A stretch of 33,469 bases of DNA, from positions 1 through 33,469 of the IMG/VR virus record IMGVR_UViG_3300047440_000547; one strand, given 5' to 3'. Below are positions 28,970 to 33,469 of the stretch, one piece after another. Position 1 is the first letter of the stretch. Every line of letters begins with the position of its first letter. A program made the position numbers and the translations under genes. Source of the stretch: a virus. Below the pieces are notes generated by a model that was given only the letters and a program-made list of their open reading frames with translations, did not search any database and was not told the origin of the DNA.

Positions 28970-30217
28970 ATGGCCGTTCCAGCAAATATTCTACAGCAAG
29001 TGCAGACATATCAAATGTCATCACTCGCTTTCTTACAAAACTTAAATTGTTTTGTATCTACAGCAAATACTAAATTTAAAAACTTTGAACAACTTATCGG
29101 AAACTTAGGTGACACGGTAACATTCGATTTACCTCCAAGAATGACGACCGTTGGTTCTCTAGTTGCAGCTTTCCAACCCGCAGACCAAAGAGTTCAAGCT
29201 CTGAGCTGTCAAAATGCTGTTTCAACTTCTTATGCTTTCACCTCTCAGCAATTCATCTTCAACGTTGAAGATTATATGCAACGATTTGGTAAAGCAGCCA
29301 CACAAGAAATTGGTGCCAAGATTGAAGCCAACATTGCTCAAAATGCTGTAACTCACACATTTAGATTCTTTGGCGATGGCGTAAACCCAATCAACACCTA
29401 TACACAATTAGCTAACGCTCTTGCATTGTTCCGTAACTTCGGTTCCGCAACAGGCAAAGCAAAAGGTTACTTAGGCGATACGGTTGTACCTAACATCGTA
29501 GGAAGCGGCTTAAACCAGTTTGCTTTAGATCGCAATAACAGAATTGCTAATTCATGGGAATTAGGCGAATTCTCAAACTGCGATTGGTATCAATCAAACT
29601 TGTTGCCAATTCATGTATCAGGAAACGTTGGAAATGCAGCAACAGTATTGACGGTTACTGGATTCACGCAAAATGGTCCAGACAACTCAATTGATACAAT
29701 TTCGTTTGGTGGCGCTACAGCCAATGACGCTAATGCAATTCTATTGAACGATAAAATTCAATTTAGCGATGGTGTAGCAGGGCAACCCAATCTTCGTTAC
29801 AGAACATTTATAGGCCATGAAGTTTCTGCTAACTCTGTGCAGGTAAGAGCATTAGCAAATGTTGGCGCTACCGCTGGCGGCGTTGTAACTATACCTATTT
29901 TCCCGTTCCTACAAGCTGCGCCAACAAATGCACAAAATTTAAATGTGCAGGTAGCTATAGGCATGCAGGCTAAAGTACTTCCAAGCCATCGCGCTGGGTT
30001 AATAACCGCTGGGGATCCCTTGTTCTTGGCGATGCCAAGACTACCAGATCAAATACCGTTCCCAACTGCCAATGAAAACGATCCTGAAACGGGCGTTTCC
30101 TTACGTATGTACTACGGTACTTTGTTTGGTCAAAACCAAATGGGCATGATACATGATGCAATTTGGGGATCGACTTTGGTCGATGAGTACGCCTTGGCGT
30201 TAATTTTCCCATTGTAG
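28970..30217 (+). CDS. Major capsid (coat) protein, P22 gp5-like
   Basis: 415 aa, compared with 430 for P22 coat. Forms the T=7-type shell. AAAGGAA lies before the ATG. It starts MAVPANILQQVQTYQMSSLAFLQN and has a middle region (IANSWELGEFSNCDWYQSN, LLPIHVSGNVG) typical of P22-type coat with an inserted domain. It is followed by a strong hairpin at 30224, which may reduce read-through to the genes downstream. Identification rests on length, order and composition. Confidence 0.85.
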   Translation: MAVPANILQQVQTYQMSSLAFLQNLNCFVSTANTKFKNFEQLIGNLGDTVTFDLPPRMTTVGSLVAAFQPADQRVQALSCQNAVSTSYAFTSQQFIFNVEDYMQRFGKAATQEIGAKIEANIAQNAVTHTFRFFGDGVNPINTYTQLANALALFRNFGSATGKAKGYLGDTVVPNIVGSGLNQFALDRNNRIANSWELGEFSNCDWYQSNLLPIHVSGNVGNAATVLTVTGFTQNGPDNSIDTISFGGATANDANAILLNDKIQFSDGVAGQPNLRYRTFIGHEVSANSVQVRALANVGATAGGVVTIPIFPFLQAAPTNAQNLNVQVAIGMQAKVLPSHRAGLITAGDPLFLAMPRLPDQIPFPTANENDPETGVSLRMYYGTLFGQNQMGMIHDAIWGSTLVDEYALALIFPL

Positions 30218-30223
30218 TGAACT

Positions 30224-30243
30224 AGGGGGCCTTCGGGCTCCCT
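30224..30243 (+). terminator. Hairpin after the coat gene (attenuator or terminator)
   Basis: AGGGGGCC, loop TTCG, GGCTCCCT: an 8-bp stem with one G-T pair and a UUCG tetraloop, very stable. Only a short CTTT follows, so partial termination or 3'-end stabilisation is more likely than full termination. It would make coat mRNA more abundant than the genes downstream. Confidence 0.55.
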
Positions 30244-30273
30244 CTTTGCAACCTTAATGAAAGGATTAAATAT

Positions 30274-31116
30274 ATGACACTGCGATTACCCTTAGCCCCA
30301 ATGAAAAACTTGGGTAACTTATTTGTAAATGGTGGCAATCTACTTTTCTTAGATACCACTCATGTTCTTGTAACTCCAGGCGCATTTCGTGATTCAACCG
30401 ATGTCAATGACATTATTTTGAGGCCAACAATTACGCAAGCAAATGCAACACTGACTGGAAATCCAAACGAACTAGTTATAGATGCGAATGCACCTAACAC
30501 CACTATTAGCGTTAGAAACAATGGCGTAAATGGTTTAGACGTTGGTGTTCTCGCTGCAAATAGTTATTACAATGTGTTTGTTATTGGTAGCTCTACGGCA
30601 GGCGATGTTGGTGGGTTCGAATTTGTGCCAGTAGCATGTTTGTTATCTTTAAGCGCAACCAATCCCGCTTTACCTGTTGGTTATGATATGTTCAGACGTG
30701 TAGGAACAATTAGAACTGACGCTACGGCAGCTCCAAATACTTTAGTATTAGGATTTACACAAACAGGCGTTACACAATCACGCACTATGTGGTACAACAC
30801 AGCAATCGAGGTGAAAGCAGTCGGATTTGCTGCTGCCTTCACTGCACAGAATATTAGTGCTGCTGTTCCGGCTCTAGCAACAGATGTAAATTTTGAAGTG
30901 CGATTGACGCCTAATGCCGCAGGTAATTTTGTTGCAATAAGACCCACTGGATCGGCTTCGGCTGTCGGTACTGCTCTAATGAGTGGTTCTGCTGCCGGTG
31001 TGTTGAAAATTGATGATATTCGTTGTCCTTGCAATGCTACACCTAGCATTGACTGGAAAACCGATGCAGCATCAAACGTAACTTTAAATGTTATATCTTA
31101 CGTAGATCAGTTATAA
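30274..31116 (+). CDS. Beta-rich virion protein after coat
   Basis: 280 aa, with AAAGGATT before the ATG. Almost all beta (NNGVNGLDVGVLAANSYYNVFVIGSST, SRTMWYNTAIEVKAVGFAAAFTAQNIS), low charge, no membrane segment. Located between coat and the gp4-like protein, as capsid decoration proteins often are. Similar in style to 11184-12188. No family recognised. Confidence 0.65.
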   Translation: MTLRLPLAPMKNLGNLFVNGGNLLFLDTTHVLVTPGAFRDSTDVNDIILRPTITQANATLTGNPNELVIDANAPNTTISVRNNGVNGLDVGVLAANSYYNVFVIGSSTAGDVGGFEFVPVACLLSLSATNPALPVGYDMFRRVGTIRTDATAAPNTLVLGFTQTGVTQSRTMWYNTAIEVKAVGFAAAFTAQNISAAVPALATDVNFEVRLTPNAAGNFVAIRPTGSASAVGTALMSGSAAGVLKIDDIRCPCNATPSIDWKTDAASNVTLNVISYVDQL

Positions 31117-31125
31117 GGGCAGTCG

Positions 31126-32172
31126 ATGACTTACCCCGTCACAAAGCTGATAAATGAGGCTTTCTATACCTCTGGTATAGTCTCGCGTCAGTTTCAGACA
31201 GTGGCGGGGGACCAATTTGAGGTTGGCCTTGATAAGCTAAACGAAATATTATCTGATACGGCGATTGAAGAGGATATGATTCCTTATTTCAATTCTTCGT
31301 ATCAGTTTAATGCCGTTGCTGGACAAGAAAAGTACTTCATTCCGAATCTATCCGAGGCTGAGACTTTAACCTTCTTCATTCAGTCAATACGTTATCAAAT
31401 GCGCAAGAATCCTAGAGACCAATATTTTGGAACAGGAAGAACGCAGAACGTATTGTCTTTACCGTTTAATTGGCATTGTGAAAGAACACTGGGGGGATCT
31501 AATCTATTTATTTATTTCTTTCCTGATATTAATTACCCAATGGAGTTGACGGGTTTATTTAGGTTACAAAGTGTAACTGCGTCTCAAGACTTATCCGTAA
31601 ACACTACACAAGGTAATTTGGGTATACCGACAATTGTATATACCGCACCCGTACCACCACCTCCCAGAAACTTTGTTATTCAGCCTGGACAGCTTGTGAT
31701 TAATGGCTTTGATTTACAAGGTGCATATGCAGATACCAACGCCTTGGTTGCTTTCATAAACACCGGTGTAATCAATCATGTAACAGCCGGCATCTTCGGA
31801 TTAGAATTTATTTTAACTAATTCATTTGGTGAAAATATTGTTGTAGAAACAGCGGGCGTAAATCCAGGAATAGATAATATTACTTTCTCAAACTTTAGTA
31901 CCCGCAATGGACCTTTTAATTTAACTTTCTTCCCCTCAGGATTAGACCAGTATTATATCAACTACTTACAATACCGATTAGCTGAACGATTATGTACTGC
32001 CTATAACTTTGTTCCTCCGCAAGGGATGATTAAACAACTTTTACAATACACGCAAATGATATCTAAGCGCTCTAGCCCAATGGACTTGACCATTAATAAA
32101 ATTAGTACGATAACAAATAAGAGTTCGATTAATTACGGACAGGTGAATCTCGGTAAAGGGTGGACAGTTTAA
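31126..32172 (+). CDS. gp4-like tail accessory factor (head-to-tail adaptor)
   Basis: 348 aa, about twice the length of P22 gp4 (166 aa). The N-terminus (TKLINEAFYTSGIVSRQFQTVAGDQFEVGLDKLNEILSD) has the helical pattern of gp4-type tail completion proteins. A beta-rich middle (GTGRTQNVLSLPFNWHCERTL) and a helical end (YLQYRLAERLCTAYNFVPPQ) follow. Its position between coat and the gp10-like gene matches P22 order. Extra length suggests an inserted domain, about residues 170-270. AAGGGCAG lies before the ATG. Confidence 0.75.
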   Translation: MTYPVTKLINEAFYTSGIVSRQFQTVAGDQFEVGLDKLNEILSDTAIEEDMIPYFNSSYQFNAVAGQEKYFIPNLSEAETLTFFIQSIRYQMRKNPRDQYFGTGRTQNVLSLPFNWHCERTLGGSNLFIYFFPDINYPMELTGLFRLQSVTASQDLSVNTTQGNLGIPTIVYTAPVPPPPRNFVIQPGQLVINGFDLQGAYADTNALVAFINTGVINHVTAGIFGLEFILTNSFGENIVVETAGVNPGIDNITFSNFSTRNGPFNLTFFPSGLDQYYINYLQYRLAERLCTAYNFVPPQGMIKQLLQYTQMISKRSSPMDLTINKISTITNKSSINYGQVNLGKGWTV

Positions 32173-32190
32173 TAACTTATATGAGTGAAC

Positions 32191-33469
32191 ATGAGAAAGA
32201 CCGCAGGAGAAGCAAAGCAAGAGAAAGTCAACGTAGTTGGGTCTAGCACCTTTGGTCGTTATAATAAAATATCCTCCGCCACTACCGTCAATATGTTTAT
32301 CACCGATAAATGGATATGCAATACCGCAGGCTATCAGCGTATCTTAGAATTTGTAGCAGGGGGAGAAGGAAGAGGGCTGTTCACAAGTATCCGAGGTAAT
32401 TTCCTACTAGCAGTCGTTGGCCAAGGTGTCTATAGGATTGAAACAAATCTAACAATAACATTCATTGGTAACTTAGTAACTGCGGTCGGCGAAGTATTTA
32501 TGGATGAGAATTTAAACTCTCAGATATGCTTGGTCGATGGACTGAATGCCTATATCTACAATCATTCTCTTCTGCCCAACATAACAATTCAAGGTGGACT
32601 CGGAACACTGATACCAAATTACGTCGAATACCATAATACTTTCTTTCTATTTGGTAACGGCAATAGAACGCCTAACGGTTCAGCGTGGTATGCATTTTCT
32701 TTTGCTACACCCACCACTATTGCTCTCACAACTCAATTTGCATTACAAACAAAACCTGATTACGCAATAGCGATTATGAGGCTGCCCGGACAGGGAAATA
32801 ATATTTTAGTTTTTGGTACCGCTGTTTGTGAAATATGGACGCAAGTCGGTGGAACACAAAACTACTTAAGAAACTCCACAATCAACATAGACTATGGTTG
32901 CATATCCGTATCAACCATTGATGCTTCCGATAAGTATATTGCATGGCTTGGAGTAAATGAAAACAATGCTCCTGTTATATTGGTTTATACTGGTCAAACC
33001 TTCTCTCCAATATCTACAGATGGCATCGATTACAAATTAGCTAACGTCAAGTTTCCAGGTCAATCTACAGCCATGTTTTATCGCCAAGACGGCCATCTTT
33101 TCTACCAATTAACCTTTTTTAATCCTGCTGATAATTTAACGCTAATTTACGACTTTACAACCGAAATGTTCTTTAATCTGACAGATTTTGAATTAAACTT
33201 TCACCCAGCTAGACAGTATGCTTATTTTAACTTAAAGACTTATTTCTTGTCCCTTAATAATGCCTCACTCTATCAATCATCCACAGATTTTACGACCTAT
33301 AATGAAAATCTACCCACTAATCCTAATCCAGACCCTAACCTTAATCGAACCATCCAGCGCATTAGGATTACAGATACAATCCGAGCCCTAGACTCTAGCG
33401 GCTTTAGAGCCAATACCTTTGTTTTTACGATAGAGCAGGGTAATGATCCCCTAGTCTCAGGTGTGTCGT
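32191..33469 (+). CDS. gp10-like packaged-DNA stabilisation/tail hub protein, N-terminal part
   Basis: Runs off the window and continues at position 1 (see 1-490). Total 540 aa through the circle. It starts MRKTAGEAKQEKVNVVGSST; a GTG at 32185 is in frame too, but ATG at 32191 follows GAGTG at a good distance. The sequence is beta-propeller-like with repeated Gly-x-Gly and hydrophobic strands (GGEGRGLFTSIRGNFLLAVVG, ITFIGNLVTAVGEVF, GGLGTLIPNYVEYHNTFFLFG), as expected for the P22 gp10 hub which closes the portal after packaging. Confidence 0.8.
   Translation, partial: MRKTAGEAKQEKVNVVGSSTFGRYNKISSATTVNMFITDKWICNTAGYQRILEFVAGGEGRGLFTSIRGNFLLAVVGQGVYRIETNLTITFIGNLVTAVGEVFMDENLNSQICLVDGLNAYIYNHSLLPNITIQGGLGTLIPNYVEYHNTFFLFGNGNRTPNGSAWYAFSFATPTTIALTTQFALQTKPDYAIAIMRLPGQGNNILVFGTAVCEIWTQVGGTQNYLRNSTINIDYGCISVSTIDASDKYIAWLGVNENNAPVILVYTGQTFSPISTDGIDYKLANVKFPGQSTAMFYRQDGHLFYQLTFFNPADNLTLIYDFTTEMFFNLTDFELNFHPARQYAYFNLKTYFLSLNNASLYQSSTDFTTYNENLPTNPNPDPNLNRTIQRIRITDTIRALDSSGFRANTFVFTIEQGNDPLVSGVS
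33324..33469. repeat. Right copy of the contig-end overlap
   Basis: Equals positions 1-146 except for the silent changes at 33450 (C for A) and 33456 (C for A). Confidence 0.95.

Noticed and set aside
30681-31049. Minus-strand open frame (122 aa) inside the beta-rich gene after coat
   Set aside because: Contained fully in a good plus-strand gene; apparent Ala/Val richness comes from the opposite strand.
1-33469. CRISPR array
   Set aside because: No regularly spaced repeat-spacer pattern was seen; the repeats present are operator- or iteron-like.
1-33469. Insertion sequence or transposase
   Set aside because: No transposase-like protein or terminal inverted repeats with target duplications were seen; the 25-bp repeats at 20985/21424 bracket an integrase-arm gene instead.

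Overview
The window is the essentially complete genome of a P22/Sf6-like short-tailed phage of a Gram-negative bacterium. The last 146 bases (33324-33469) repeat the first 146 (2 mismatches), and one gene runs off the right end and resumes at the left end, so the molecule closes into a circle of about 33,323 bp. That is the usual result of assembling a headful-packaged, circularly permuted genome. Evidence for the phage type is the gene order: Sf6-type small terminase, large terminase, ~700-aa portal, scaffold, P22-type coat, gp4-like and gp10-like tail accessory factors, three likely ejection proteins, then tail fibres. The Gram-negative host is suggested by an encoded outer-membrane beta-barrel protein. 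The genome is AT-rich; the host genus cannot be read from the sequence.

Layout: 1-4091 (+) end of the gp10-like gene and likely ejection proteins. 4088-5041 (-) a cassette of four small genes, three of them paralogues of a coiled-coil family. 5170-10399 (+) tail fibres, small beta-rich virion proteins and a virion-type lysozyme. 10402-11055 (-) two more paralogues. 11184-13768 (+) a beta-rich structural protein, RusA, a probable endolysin and a small membrane protein. 13781-17283 (-) an unknown gene, an outer-membrane protein, a coiled-coil/disordered protein and a RecT plus RecE-like exonuclease pair. 17357-18770 small regulators around a dense GATATC repeat cluster. 18908-19018 (-) a likely small RNA. 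19081-19947 (+) a replication initiator with a lambda-like origin inside it. 20096-22034 (+) small early genes, including a stand-alone integrase arm-binding domain. 22081-26865 (+) packaging genes and portal. 26867-28206 an island of minus-strand genes (tRNA-Asn, a sixth paralogue, an AlpA-like regulator) and non-coding DNA splitting portal from scaffold. 28207-33469 (+) scaffold, coat and tail accessory factors.

How it fits together: the control/replication centre (17283-19947) resembles lambdoid logic without a recognisable CI repressor. It has divergent promoters, repeated operator-like sites, apparently leaderless regulator mRNAs, a leftward terminated small RNA just before the initiator gene (an OOP-like position) and an origin made of iterons, an AT-rich stretch and a DnaA box. 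RecT, the exonuclease and RusA would provide recombination. No integrase catalytic domain, CI-like repressor, helicase or primase was found. The most unusual features are the six scattered minus-strand paralogues, the putative small RNA and origin, and a phage protein whose tail carries eukaryote-like short linear motifs.
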